Below, piece by piece: positions 16,587 to 25,108 of a stretch of DNA of 64,000 nt. This DNA comes from Alphaproteobacteria bacterium (GTDB taxonomy: Bacteria > Pseudomonadota > Alphaproteobacteria > SMXQ01). Position 1 is the first letter of the stretch; each line of letters opens with the position of its first letter. The stretch lies in the NCBI GenBank assembly GCA_009380075.1, contig WHSO01000011.1, positions 1-64,000 on the forward strand. Reading direction: 5' to 3'. Under the pieces are notes generated by a model. That model was not told the origin of the DNA and searched no databases. It saw only the letters and a list, made by a program, of their open reading frames with translations. Made by a program: the position numbers and the translations under genes.

Positions 16587-17390
16587 ATGGCCGACGGCAC
16601 AGACAATCCGGGACTTCTCGGCGCGGCGATGAAGCGCCGCATGGCCGCGGGCGGGCTGGTCCTGTGCGCGACGGTGCGCATGTCGCGCACGGTGGAGATC
16701 GTCCAGGTCGCGAAGATCGCGGGCTACGACGCGCTCTATTGCGACCTCGAACATTCCACCCTGGGCCTCGACACCATGGCGCAGATCGCCCAGGCGGCGG
16801 CGCTGGCCGGCGTCGTGCCGATGGCGCGGGTGCCGTCCCACGACCACGACTGGATCAGCCGGGTGCTCGACGGCGGCTGCCACGGCGTCATCGTGCCGCA
16901 CGTGGACGACGCGAAGGCGGCGTCCGCCTGTGTCCGGGCGTGCCGCTACCCGCCGCTCGGTGCGCGGTCGCTGGCGGGCTATGGGCCACTTGCCGGGCAG
17001 TCGGTGGGGATCGAGGACTCTTACGCGCTCATCAACGGAAATACGGTGCTGGTGGTCATGCTCGAAAGCCCCGACGCGATCGCCAACGCCGAGGCCATCG
17101 CCGCCGTGGACGGCGTCGACATGCTGCTGATCGGCACCAACGACCTGTGCGCGGAGCTCGGCATTCCCGGCCAGCTCGACCATCCCAAGGTCATCGACGC
17201 CTACCGCCGTGCGGCGGACGCCTGCACGAAGCACGGCAAGGCGCTCGGTGTCGGCGGCATCAAGGAAGGCCCCGTGCTCGACCAGGTGGTCGGCATGGGC
17301 GCGCGCTTCCTGATGGGCCGGGTCGACGGCGTCCTGCTGCAGCAGGCGGCCTCGGCCGAGGTCAAGGCGCTGAGGAAGCTGGTGAATTAG
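16587..17390 (+). CDS. HpcH/HpaI-family class II aldolase
   Basis: The 267-residue protein matches the HpcH/HpaI aldolase family (2-oxo-3-deoxy or 4-hydroxy-2-oxo acid aldolases, divalent-metal dependent). Visible features are the catalytic His in CDLEHSTLGLD, Arg in MARVPS, and the metal ligands Glu in VVMLESPDA and Asp in IGTNDLCAEL. The usual GAQG..VP motif reads GCHGVIVP, with His replacing Gln. Length is normal. It is convergent with the cupin gene at 17408. It would release pyruvate or a related oxo acid from a 4-hydroxy-2-oxo acid. The exact substrate is not determinable. Confidence 0.9.
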   Translation: MADGTDNPGLLGAAMKRRMAAGGLVLCATVRMSRTVEIVQVAKIAGYDALYCDLEHSTLGLDTMAQIAQAAALAGVVPMARVPSHDHDWISRVLDGGCHGVIVPHVDDAKAASACVRACRYPPLGARSLAGYGPLAGQSVGIEDSYALINGNTVLVVMLESPDAIANAEAIAAVDGVDMLLIGTNDLCAELGIPGQLDHPKVIDAYRRAADACTKHGKALGVGGIKEGPVLDQVVGMGARFLMGRVDGVLLQQAASAEVKALRKLVN

Positions 17391-17407
17391 GAAGAAGTGC
17401 CGCAGCC

Positions 17408-17881
17408 TCAGTGCCCCAGCGTCGGGTGCAGGGTCTTCGTCGGCGCCTTGCCGTCGATCAGCACGAAGGCCAGCCGGCAGGTGTTGCCGGAACGGTTCTC
17501 CCAGCCGTGCCAGGTACCCTTCTGGATCAGGATATCACCCTGCCGCAGCGTCACTTCTTTGTCATCATCCATCTTCATCACGCATTCGCCCTGCAGCACG
17601 ATGCAGTAGTCGACCGAATCGGTGCGGTGCATGAAGGCCGGCTTGTGCGGCACCAGCTCGAGGATGCGCAGTACCGTGCCGTTCTTCGGCGGCGGCAGGT
17701 CGCGGTCCTTGGCGGCGGGATCGGCGGCGACGTTGGGATCGGCGGGCGTCCCCTCGGTCGCCCACATGACGCAGCCGCTGTGGCCCGACGGCATGACCTT
17801 GACGTTGGTCATGAGACCGTCCTGTTCGACCATGGCCTTGCCGTCCTTGTCGTGGCCGATGATGACGCGGCGGATTTCCAT
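17408..17881 (-). CDS. Cupin-domain protein
   Basis: The 157-residue protein is a single-domain cupin. The first motif is in FMHRTDSVDYCIVLQGECVMKMD, where HRTDSVD replaces the usual HxH...E, and the second in GTWHGWENRSGNTCRL. Small cupins of this type may be binding proteins, isomerases or oxygenases. The start at 17881 is chosen because GGGGGAG lies about 8 bases upstream. An earlier ATG at 17902 overlaps the stop of the preceding gene (ATGA) and has no site of its own. It is the last gene of the operon with the molybdenum hydroxylase and NMT1-like protein. Confidence 0.8.
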   Translation of the reverse strand: MEIRRVIIGHDKDGKAMVEQDGLMTNVKVMPSGHSGCVMWATEGTPADPNVAADPAAKDRDLPPPKNGTVLRILELVPHKPAFMHRTDSVDYCIVLQGECVMKMDDDKEVTLRQGDILIQKGTWHGWENRSGNTCRLAFVLIDGKAPTKTLHPTLGH

Positions 17882-17898
17882 CGCAATGCTCCCCCTGC

Positions 17899-18822
17899 TC
17901 ATGCGCCCTTGAGGGCGTCGTCGTAGAAACTGGTGTCGATATAGCGCGCGGGGTCGGCGTTGGCCTTGCCGCCGCCGTAGCGCCGGCGCAGTTCCAGCAC
18001 CGTCGCCACGCCTTCGGGTAGGAACGCGCCCCTGGGCGTCAGGCCCGAGCGCGGGTTGACCAGATTAGCCACGACCCTGGGTGCGACCTCGGGCTTGATG
18101 GCGTCCATGTTCGCGAGCAGGAGTTTGGTCGCTTCGTCCCGGTTGGCGGGATCGAGGGTCCAGTCGAGCCCGGCGAGGTAGCCGCGGATGAACCCCTTGA
18201 CCGCATCGGCGTTGTCGCGTGCCCAGGAATATTTCGCAGCGAAGGACCCGCCCTGGTAGGCGGCGAAGATATTGGTGCTGGTCTCGACCACGTTGAAGCC
18301 CTGGGCCCGGGCGATGGAGGTGAAGGGCTCGATGGTCAGGGTGGCGGCGTGGGTGCCGGCGCGCACCGATTCCCAGCGCTGCGGCGTGGCGCCGACCGCC
18401 ACCATGGTGACGTCCTCCTGCGTGAGGCCCGCTCGCGCCAGCATCTCGTAGAGTACGAAGGCGAAGCCGGTTGCCAGCGCGTCGAGCGCCACCGAGCGCC
18501 CCTTGAGGCCCGCGACCGTGATGACGTCCTTGGCCGCGACCAGGGCGAGCTCGATCTGGGTCGCGCCCATAAAGGCGAAGAAATCGGGCACCGGGTCGAT
18601 CACCACGGCGCCCTGCTTCTCGCGGTAGGCGACGACGTTGTCGAAGGCGGTGCCGGCGATGTGGAAGGTGCCGTTGGCGAGGTTCTCGGCCTGAAACGCC
18701 GAGCTCGGCGTCGTCGTCAGGGCGACGGCGACGCCGTTGTCGGCGAACCAGCCCTTCTCGATGGCGGCGAAGATCGGCAGGTTGGGCGCGCCCGGGAAAC
18801 AGATCACCTTGAGGTCGGTCAT
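17899..18822 (-). CDS. NMT1/SsuA-type ABC binding-protein-like, without signal peptide
   Basis: The 307-residue protein has the periplasmic-binding-protein type II fold of the NMT1/SsuA family. It begins LKVICFPGAPNLPIFAAIEKGWFADNGV and contains the family pattern NLANGTFHIAGTAFDN. No signal peptide or membrane segment is present, so it is predicted to be cytoplasmic. It could be an enzyme of the THI5/Pht5-like branch or a ligand sensor. Its ATG overlaps the stop of the molybdenum-hydroxylase gene (ATGA at 18819-18822), which indicates translational coupling. The cupin gene follows. No cognate ABC permease or ATPase is adjacent. Confidence 0.8.
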   Translation of the reverse strand: MTDLKVICFPGAPNLPIFAAIEKGWFADNGVAVALTTTPSSAFQAENLANGTFHIAGTAFDNVVAYREKQGAVVIDPVPDFFAFMGATQIELALVAAKDVITVAGLKGRSVALDALATGFAFVLYEMLARAGLTQEDVTMVAVGATPQRWESVRAGTHAATLTIEPFTSIARAQGFNVVETSTNIFAAYQGGSFAAKYSWARDNADAVKGFIRGYLAGLDWTLDPANRDEATKLLLANMDAIKPEVAPRVVANLVNPRSGLTPRGAFLPEGVATVLELRRRYGGGKANADPARYIDTSFYDDALKGA

Positions 18823-21236
18823 TCCGCGGCAGTCCTTTTCTTCTTTCTTGCATCCTGGATGGCGCGCCACACCGTCACCGGCGTCAGCGGCATCTTGATG
18901 TCGCGCACGCCGAGCGGCCACAGCGCATCGATCACCGCGTTGGTCACCACCGAGAGCGCGGGCGTGGTGCCGCCTTCGCCGCCCGCCTTGATGCCCAGCG
19001 GGTTGGTCGGCGACAGCACCTCGACGATCTCGCTCGCGATGGAGGGGATGTTGTCGGAGCGCGGCATGCCGTAGTCCATGAAGGTGCCGACCAGCGGCTG
19101 GCCCGATTCCGGGTCGACGACGCATTGCTCCCACATCGCCTGGCCGACGCCCTGGGCGACGCCGCCGTGGGTCTGGCCGTGGACGATCAGGGGGTTGATG
19201 CAGCGCCCGACATCGTCGACGGAGGTATAGCGCACCAGATCGACGCGCCCGGTCTCGGGATCGACCTCGACCTCGCATGCGGCGCAGCCGTTGGGGAAGA
19301 CGGGCTCGTGCATCTCGTTCTCGCGGTTGACCGAAAGCCCGTCGGCAAGGTCGTCGGGCAGGCTGGCCTTCGCCGCCTCCTTCGCAAGGTCGAAGACCCC
19401 GAGCGAGTGATTTGTGCCGGGAAGCGTGAACCGCCCGTCCTCCCACACCACCGCGTCGGCTTCGGCGCCCCAGATGAAGGCGGCGAGGCGCTTGCCCTTC
19501 TTGATGAGATCGTCGGAGGCCATGCTCATCACCGTGCCGGCGTGGCGCATGGAGCGGCCGGAATGGCTGCCGCCGCCGGCCTTCACCACGTCGGTGTCGC
19601 CGATGATGATGCGCACGGCGGAGAACGGCACGCCGAGGCGATCGGCGACGACCTGGGAGAAGCTCGTCTCGTGCCCCTGGCCTGACGGCTGGGTGCCGAT
19701 GATGACATTGACGACGCCCTCCTCCTTCACCGAAATATCGGCCCGCTCCTTGGGCGAGCCGATGGAGCTTTCGACGTAATGGCCGAGGCCGAGTCCGCGC
19801 AGCCGGCCCCGTGCTTCGCTCTCCTGGCGCCGCCGGGCGAATCCATCCCAGCCCGCCGTCTTCATGGCGAGGTCGAGGTTGGCTTCGTAGGTGCCGCTGT
19901 CGTAGCGCGCGCCAACGGCATTGGTGTAGGGCATCTTCTCCGGCGGCACGAAGTTCCGCCGCCGCAGTTCGATGCGGTCGAAGCCGAGTTCCCGCGCCGC
20001 CGTGTCGATCAGGCGCTCGAGGGCGAAATTCACCTCGGGCCGCCCGGACGAACGGTAGGCCTGGGTGCACATGGTGTTGGTGAACACTGCCCGCGCCCGC
20101 AGCGTCGCCGCCGGGATGTCGTAGGAGCCGGTGATCAGGGCCGAGCCCTTGCCCAGCGGCGACAGCGACACGCAGCGGGCGCCGACGTTGGAGATGTTGT
20201 CCGCGCGCATGGCGAGGAAGCGGCCGGTCTTGTCCAGCGCCAGCGACACGCGGGTCACCAGGTCGCGGCCCTGGTAGTCGCTGAGGAAGGCTTCCGAGCG
20301 GGTCGCCGTGAACTTGACCGGGCGCTTGAGCTTGCCCGCCGCCCACAGCACCAGGCCGAACTCGACATAGACGCGGTTGCGGGTGCCGAAATTGCCGCCG
20401 ACATCGAAGGACAGAACGCGCAGGCGGTCCGCCGGGATGCCGAGCACGCCCGCGAGCTCGCTCTTCTGGCGCACGGCGCCGCCCGACCCTGCCCACAGGG
20501 TGTAATGGCCGGTTTCGGCGTCGAAATCGGCGAGCGCGGCCCGCGGTTCCAGCGGCACGCCGGTGACGCGGTCGACGTGGAAGTCCATGGAGAAGGCATG
20601 ATCGGCCCCGGCGAAGGCAGCGTCGGTCGCTTCCCGGTCGCCGAACAAGGTGTCGATCAGGGTATTGTCGGGTACCTCGTCCCACACCGCGGGTGCGCCG
20701 GGCGCCACCGCTTCCGCCGTGCCGGTGACGAAGGGCAGGATCTCGTAGTCGATCTCCAGCGCCTCGGCCGCGTCCTCGGCCTGGGCCCGGGTCTCGGCGA
20801 CGACCATGGCGACGGCTTCGCCGACGTGGCGGGCACGGTCGGCAGGCAGCAGGTAATGGGGGCCGATAAATACGTTGGCGCTGCCGTCCGGCGCCCGCAG
20901 CTTCATGTCGTATTTGGTGGACGGTACCGGGTCGTGGGGGATGGCGCCGAGCCCGTCGGCACGGGCGTCCGCGCCGGTGAAGACGCCGAGCACACCGGGC
21001 ATGCCGAGAACGCTGTCCTTGGGGATGGCGCGGATGCGGGCATGGGGATGGGGGGAGCGCACCATCACGGCGTAGGTCTGCCCGGGGCAGGCGAAATCAT
21101 CGGTAAACCGGCCTTGGCCGGTCAGCAGCCGGGCGTCTTCCTTGCGCCGGATCGGCTGGCCGATGGCACGGAATCCCTCGTCATCCGGGGCGTCGAGTTC
21201 GGTTTCGAGGCTGGCGTGATGGGCGTCCTTGGGCAT
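18819..21236 (-). CDS. Xanthine dehydrogenase/CoxL-family molybdopterin-binding large subunit
   Basis: The 805-residue protein is the catalytic subunit of a molybdenum hydroxylase, which hydroxylates a substrate with water-derived oxygen. It has the N-terminal aldehyde oxidase a/b hammerhead domain (GRFTDDFACPGQTYAV...). The Mo-cofactor domain follows, with DVGGNFGTRNRVYVE near residue 263, AYRSSGRPEVNFALERL near residue 386, GQGHETSFSQ near residue 525, and the catalytic Glu in KAGGEGGTTPAL near residue 748. The loop reads AYRSSGRPE, not the AYRCSFR of CO dehydrogenase, so a CO-oxidising role is unlikely. The small [2Fe-2S] subunit lies at 28218, and no FAD subunit is in the window. It heads a three-gene operon. 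Confidence 0.92.
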   Translation of the reverse strand: MPKDAHHASLETELDAPDDEGFRAIGQPIRRKEDARLLTGQGRFTDDFACPGQTYAVMVRSPHPHARIRAIPKDSVLGMPGVLGVFTGADARADGLGAIPHDPVPSTKYDMKLRAPDGSANVFIGPHYLLPADRARHVGEAVAMVVAETRAQAEDAAEALEIDYEILPFVTGTAEAVAPGAPAVWDEVPDNTLIDTLFGDREATDAAFAGADHAFSMDFHVDRVTGVPLEPRAALADFDAETGHYTLWAGSGGAVRQKSELAGVLGIPADRLRVLSFDVGGNFGTRNRVYVEFGLVLWAAGKLKRPVKFTATRSEAFLSDYQGRDLVTRVSLALDKTGRFLAMRADNISNVGARCVSLSPLGKGSALITGSYDIPAATLRARAVFTNTMCTQAYRSSGRPEVNFALERLIDTAARELGFDRIELRRRNFVPPEKMPYTNAVGARYDSGTYEANLDLAMKTAGWDGFARRRQESEARGRLRGLGLGHYVESSIGSPKERADISVKEEGVVNVIIGTQPSGQGHETSFSQVVADRLGVPFSAVRIIIGDTDVVKAGGGSHSGRSMRHAGTVMSMASDDLIKKGKRLAAFIWGAEADAVVWEDGRFTLPGTNHSLGVFDLAKEAAKASLPDDLADGLSVNRENEMHEPVFPNGCAACEVEVDPETGRVDLVRYTSVDDVGRCINPLIVHGQTHGGVAQGVGQAMWEQCVVDPESGQPLVGTFMDYGMPRSDNIPSIASEIVEVLSPTNPLGIKAGGEGGTTPALSVVTNAVIDALWPLGVRDIKMPLTPVTVWRAIQDARKKKRTAAE

Positions 21237-21334
21237 CTGGCTTGCCGGGTTTCAGGCTCGTCTCTGGACAGGAGTGCCGCAACAAAACTTGCATGGGCGG
21301 GCACGGAAGGTGGACTCATTTTTTAGTATTACAT

Positions 21335-21347
21335 TATGATCGTCATA
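21335..21347. promoter_or_regulatory. Perfect 5+3+5 inverted repeat upstream of the Mo-hydroxylase operon
   Basis: tatga (21335-21339) and tcata (21343-21347) flank three bases in an AT-rich tract. The tract lies about 100 bases upstream of the molybdenum hydroxylase start and also upstream of the divergent VOC gene. The size and symmetry fit a GntR/FCD-type operator, but there is no direct evidence. Confidence 0.3.
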
Positions 21348-21453
21348 TTCAACCGAAATGAAAATCGGTAACCAGGGAGACAACCTTGGTAAAGTGATTG
21401 CGCCCCGCCCGACGGTACGGCGGGGGGTCTAGAATCGGACGGGAGGAGACCGC

Positions 21454-21918
21454 ATGGCGCGAATCAAGCATCTGGTGTTCAACACGACCGATCCGGAACG
21501 GCTCGCCCGGTTCTACGTTGACGTCATGGGACTGAAGATCGTCCACCGCCAGCGCAACGGCGGGATCTCTCTCACCGACGGGTACCTCAACCTGGCGATC
21601 CATACCAACAAGATGGACGGCAAGATCTCGGGCTTCAACCACTTCGGGTTCGAAGTGGACGACAGCGATAAGTACGTCCGCCGTGCCAGGAAGTTCGGCT
21701 ACATCCCGCCGGAGAAGCGCCCGGGCGACCGCCACTACACCGAATACCGGGGCATGGACCCGGACGGCAACAACTTCGATCTCAGCACCAACGGCTACGA
21801 CATGATCCGGCCCGACCGGGTGACGCCCCTGAAGGTGAAGCGCATGCCGCCGCCGGTCTCGCCGCCGCCGAAGACGAAACGCGCCGGCGCGCGCAAGACG
21901 GCACGGAAGTGCGCCTAG
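21454..21918 (+). CDS. VOC-superfamily protein (glyoxalase/extradiol-type)
   Basis: The 154-residue protein has the vicinal oxygen chelate fold in a single module. It begins IKHLVFNTTDPERLARFYVDVMGL with the first metal His, continues FNHFGFEVDD with a second His, and ends MDPDGNNFDLS, where the usual Glu ligand is Asp. Functions in the family range from glyoxalase and epimerase to dioxygenase and resistance. The last 25 residues are a proline, lysine and arginine-rich tail (SPPPKTKRAGARKTARK). GGAGGAG precedes the ATG. The gene is convergent with the aminotransferase pseudogene. Confidence 0.85.
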   Translation: MARIKHLVFNTTDPERLARFYVDVMGLKIVHRQRNGGISLTDGYLNLAIHTNKMDGKISGFNHFGFEVDDSDKYVRRARKFGYIPPEKRPGDRHYTEYRGMDPDGNNFDLSTNGYDMIRPDRVTPLKVKRMPPPVSPPPKTKRAGARKTARKCA

Positions 21919-21940
21919 CGGCGCTTCCCGGCCGTCGTTT

Positions 21941-23114
21941 CTATGCCGTCTCCGCGAGGTAGCGCAGCGCCGCGTTGACGCCGCCGGTCTGGTGCGGCAC
22001 GCCGGCGAGGCCGAGGCCCATTTCCACCCCGCACAGGGTCGTCGCCAGGGTGAGGTCGTTGAGGTCGCCGAGGTGGCCGATGCGGAACACCGTGCCCGCG
22101 AGCTTGCCGAGGCCGGTGCCGAGGGACAGGTCGAAGCGGTCGAGGATGAGCTTGCGCAAGCGGTCGGCGTCGTGCCCGTCGGGCAGGCGCACGGCGGTCA
22201 GCACGCTCGAGTATTCCTTCGGCTCGAGGCATTGCAGCTCGAGCCCCCAGCCCGCCGCGGCGCGCCGCGTCGCCTCGGCAAGACGGTCATGGCGGGCGAA
22301 GACGTTGTCCATGCCCTCCTCCTCCAGCATGGCAAGCGCCTCGTCCAGTGCATAAAGAAGGTTTGTTGCCGGCGTGTACGGGAACGATCCGTCGCCGTTG
22401 GCCTTGATCATGGCGCCCCAGTCCCAGTACGAGCGCGGCAGTTTCGCCTCCTTGCCGGCGGCGATGGCTTTCGCGCTGACGGCGTTGAAGCTCAGCCCCG
22501 GCGGCAGCATGAGGCCCTTCTGGGACGCCGCGACGGTCACATCGACGCCCCAGGCGTCGTGTTGGTACGGTATGGAACCGAGCGACGATACCGTATCGAC
22601 CATCAAAAGCGCCGGATCCTGGCCGAATCCATCGCCTTGCGGACGTCGTTGATGCGGCTGGTGACGCCGGTGGAGGTCTCGTTGTGGACGACACAGACGG
22701 GGCCTTGGTTGTTCTGTCCGTGTCCGCCTTGAGGCGGGTTTCGATCGCATTCGCGTCGATGCCGCGGCGCCAGTCGCCGGGAATCAGCTCGATCACGAGG
22801 CCGAATCGCTTCGCGACCTCACGCCACAGGGTCGCGAACTGGCCAGTGTCGCACATGAGCACGTGGTCGCCCGGCGACAGGGTATTGACCAGCGCCGCCT
22901 CCCACGCGCCGGTGCCGGACCCCGGGTAGATCAATACCTGCCCCTTGGTAGTGCCGAAAACCGGCTTGAGTTTGTCGAAAAGGCGCCGTGCCAGCACCGT
23001 GAATTCAGGGCCGCGATGGTCGATGGTCGGGCGGTCCATGGCGCGCAGGATTCGGTCGGGCACGTTGGACGGTCCGGGAATTTGCAGAAAATGGCGTCCC
23101 CGCCTCACCGTCAT
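21941..23114 (-). pseudogene. Class V aminotransferase (serine/alanine-glyoxylate type), frameshifted twice
   Basis: The N-terminal part (MTVRRGRHFLQIPGPSNVPDRI... to LKADTDRTTKAP) and the C-terminal part (QDPALLMVDTVSSLGSIPYQHD to AALRYLAETA) are in different frames. About 26 residues between them, starting VCVVHNETSTGVTSRIND, are in the third frame. Two apparent one-base deletions, near 22699-22702 and 22618-22624, reconcile all three into one aminotransferase of about 390 residues. The catalytic PLP Lys lies in AASQKGLMLPPG near 22518. The closest family is the serine-glyoxylate and alanine-glyoxylate aminotransferases. Either the gene is dead or the assembly carries two indels within 80 bases. 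Confidence 0.85.
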
Positions 23115-23303
23115 GGTGTTCCCCTTTTGGTGAAAGACCGGCGGCCCGCGGCGGGGCCGGCGATGGGACGGCGATTATGGCGGTGGGCCAGGACCCACGA
23201 CAAGGTGATATTGTCCGACCGTCCGACATGGACTCCTTGGTTTTCACCATGTTACCCTTGGCCAAAGCCGCGACGACGGTTCGAATCGCGTTCGGGAGGT
23301 CCT

Positions 23304-23789
23304 ATGGCAACGGCAGGAGACAAGGCTCGCGCGCGCCCGCGCGGTGCGGCGAAGAAGGAAGCTTTCTTCCGCGCGACCGAGGAAAGCATCCAGACATTTT
23401 CGCTCGCGGATGCGGACGCGCTGGCGCGCGATGCGCGGACCAGCTTCCGTGTCTGCGACGGTGAGGTGGTGCGGGCCCGCGCCCAGACCCTGCCGCCGGG
23501 GTTCGCCAACACCCTGCACTACCATCCGCTCTACGAAGGCATTTGGATGGTGCTGCGCGGCCGGGTACGCTTCTACGGGCCGGACGAAACGGTGATCGGC
23601 GAATTCGGACCGCTCGAGGGCGTCTACATTCCGCGCAACGGCCGCTACTGGTTCGCCCAGGTCGGCGAAAAGGCGGCGCAGATCCTCCAGATCCGCGGCG
23701 ACGCCCGCGACGGTTCCAACAAGCGCGTGGACCTCGAGGAACGCAGCAAGGACTACGGTACCAAGCCCGTCGTCGATCTTCCGGGCTGA
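23304..23789 (+). CDS. Single-domain cupin protein
   Basis: The 161-residue protein has the cupin barrel with LHYHPLYEGIWMVLRGRVRFYG (HxH...E type first motif, near residues 72-93) and a second motif around GVYIPRNGRYWFAQVGE. The N-terminal 20 residues are rich in Ala, Lys and Arg. GGGAGGT precedes the ATG. A longer upstream frame overlapping the divergent aminotransferase was rejected. A Bug binding-protein gene follows 43 bases downstream, so the two are likely co-transcribed with the UbiD gene further on. The substrate is unknown. Confidence 0.82.
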   Translation: MATAGDKARARPRGAAKKEAFFRATEESIQTFSLADADALARDARTSFRVCDGEVVRARAQTLPPGFANTLHYHPLYEGIWMVLRGRVRFYGPDETVIGEFGPLEGVYIPRNGRYWFAQVGEKAAQILQIRGDARDGSNKRVDLEERSKDYGTKPVVDLPG

Positions 23790-23832
23790 CCGGTCCAATC
23801 ATAACGTCGATACGAACGTGAGGGAGCACACC

Positions 23833-25056
23833 ATGAAGAAAATCCTTGCCGTCACCGCCGCCAGCGCCGCCTTTGCCATGGCCGCCACCGGCGCGACCGC
23901 CGCCGATGGCGCCGACTTCTACAAGGGCAAGACCGTGACCTACATCGTCGCCACCGGAGCCGGCGGTGGGGCCGACTGGTACGGCCGCCTAGCGACGCGC
24001 CACATGGAAAAGGCCATGCCCGGCGCGACTTTCATCGTCCGCAACGTGCCGGGGGCGGGCCACATCATCGGCGCCAACCTGATCTACACCTCGAAGCCCG
24101 ACGGGCTCACCATCGGCTCCTTCACCACCGGGCTTACCTACGCGCAGATGGTCGGCCGCAAGGGGGTCAAGTACGACCTCGCCAGCATGTCCTGGGTCGG
24201 CAAGGCGGCGACCGACATCCGCGTCCTCTACATGAGCGCGAAGTCCGGCTACAAGACCTTCGACGACGTGCTCAAGACCAAGCGCACGATCAAGCTCGGC
24301 ACGTCCGGCGTCGGCTCCGGTGCCTTCAACGAATCCCACATGATCGCCCACGCCTTCGGCGTTCCCATCGAGGTGCTTGCCGGCTACTCGGGGGCGGAAC
24401 GTGTCATGGGCATGCTGCGCGGCGAGATCGACGGCCAGGTCGGCGGCTTGAGCTCGACCCAGGAATCGACCAGCGCCGATCCCGGTGCCATCGTGCTGCA
24501 ATTCGGCGATTCGCTTCCCAAGATTCCCAACGCGGAAAAGATGGTCAAGACGCCGCTGGGCAAGGCCATCGCCCGGTTCATGCGCAACCAGTCCATGATC
24601 TCGCGCTTCGCCGCCGGGCCGCCCGAGATGGTGCCCGAACGCCTCGCGGTGCTGCGCGCGGCCTACAAGACGGCGTTCGAGAGCAAGGCGCTGCTGGACG
24701 AGGCAAAGAAGGCGGGCCGGCCCATCGATCCGCTTTACGGTGAGGACGTGGCCCAGCTCGTGCGCGAGATCATCTCGCCGCCGCCGGAGATGACGGCGCT
24801 TCTCAAGAAGATCACGTCGATCAAGGTGAAAATGCTCAAGAACACCGGCAAGGTCTCGGCCGTCGTCGACGGCGGGCGCAGCTTCAAGGTGATGGAGGAC
24901 GGCAAGGAACTGACCGTCCGCATTTCCAAGTCCCGCACGCAAATCACGCTCGGCGGCAAGAAGGCCAAGCGCGACAAGGTCAAGGTCGGCATGACCTGCG
25001 AAATTTCCTGGCTCAAGGTCAACGGCGAGGCAAACCTGCTCGCCTGCAAGGAGTGA
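23833..25056 (+). CDS. Bug/TctC-family solute-binding protein with C-terminal extension domain
   Basis: This 407-residue protein is about 80 residues longer than usual Bug proteins. It has a signal peptide (KKILAVTAASAAFAMAATGATAA), the family core TGAGGGADWYGRLATRHM and RNVPGAGHIIGAN, and a periplasmic body to about residue 320. Residues about 338-407 form an extra beta-rich domain (SKSRTQITLGGKKAKRDKVK, GMTC, then LACKE). Cys389 and Cys405 are 16 residues apart and could form a disulfide. The same domain, with the same spacing, ends the Bug protein at 62138. The UbiD gene follows 52 bases downstream. The ligand is unknown; the extension may contact a partner. Confidence 0.88.
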   Translation: MKKILAVTAASAAFAMAATGATAADGADFYKGKTVTYIVATGAGGGADWYGRLATRHMEKAMPGATFIVRNVPGAGHIIGANLIYTSKPDGLTIGSFTTGLTYAQMVGRKGVKYDLASMSWVGKAATDIRVLYMSAKSGYKTFDDVLKTKRTIKLGTSGVGSGAFNESHMIAHAFGVPIEVLAGYSGAERVMGMLRGEIDGQVGGLSSTQESTSADPGAIVLQFGDSLPKIPNAEKMVKTPLGKAIARFMRNQSMISRFAAGPPEMVPERLAVLRAAYKTAFESKALLDEAKKAGRPIDPLYGEDVAQLVREIISPPPEMTALLKKITSIKVKMLKNTGKVSAVVDGGRSFKVMEDGKELTVRISKSRTQITLGGKKAKRDKVKVGMTCEISWLKVNGEANLLACKE

Positions 25057-25108
25057 AGGCTCGGACGATGATGACGACACCGGCGATGCCGACGTTTCGG
25101 GGGGCGTA

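Noticed and set aside
15309-17234. Long minus-strand open frame opposite the Bug and HpcH genes
   Set aside because: Both plus-strand genes are intact and recognisable. The antisense frame has no domain and ends in the divergent intergenic region.
18823-20685. Upstream extension of the NMT1-like frame through the molybdenum-hydroxylase gene
   Set aside because: This part is the wrong frame of the large subunit, and the ATG at 18822 overlaps its stop in a normal ATGA coupling.
18819-21236. Naming the Mo enzyme a CO dehydrogenase large subunit (CoxL form I)
   Set aside because: The active-site loop reads AYRSSGRPE, not the AYRCSFR motif of CO-oxidising CoxL, and no CoxM or maturation genes are near.
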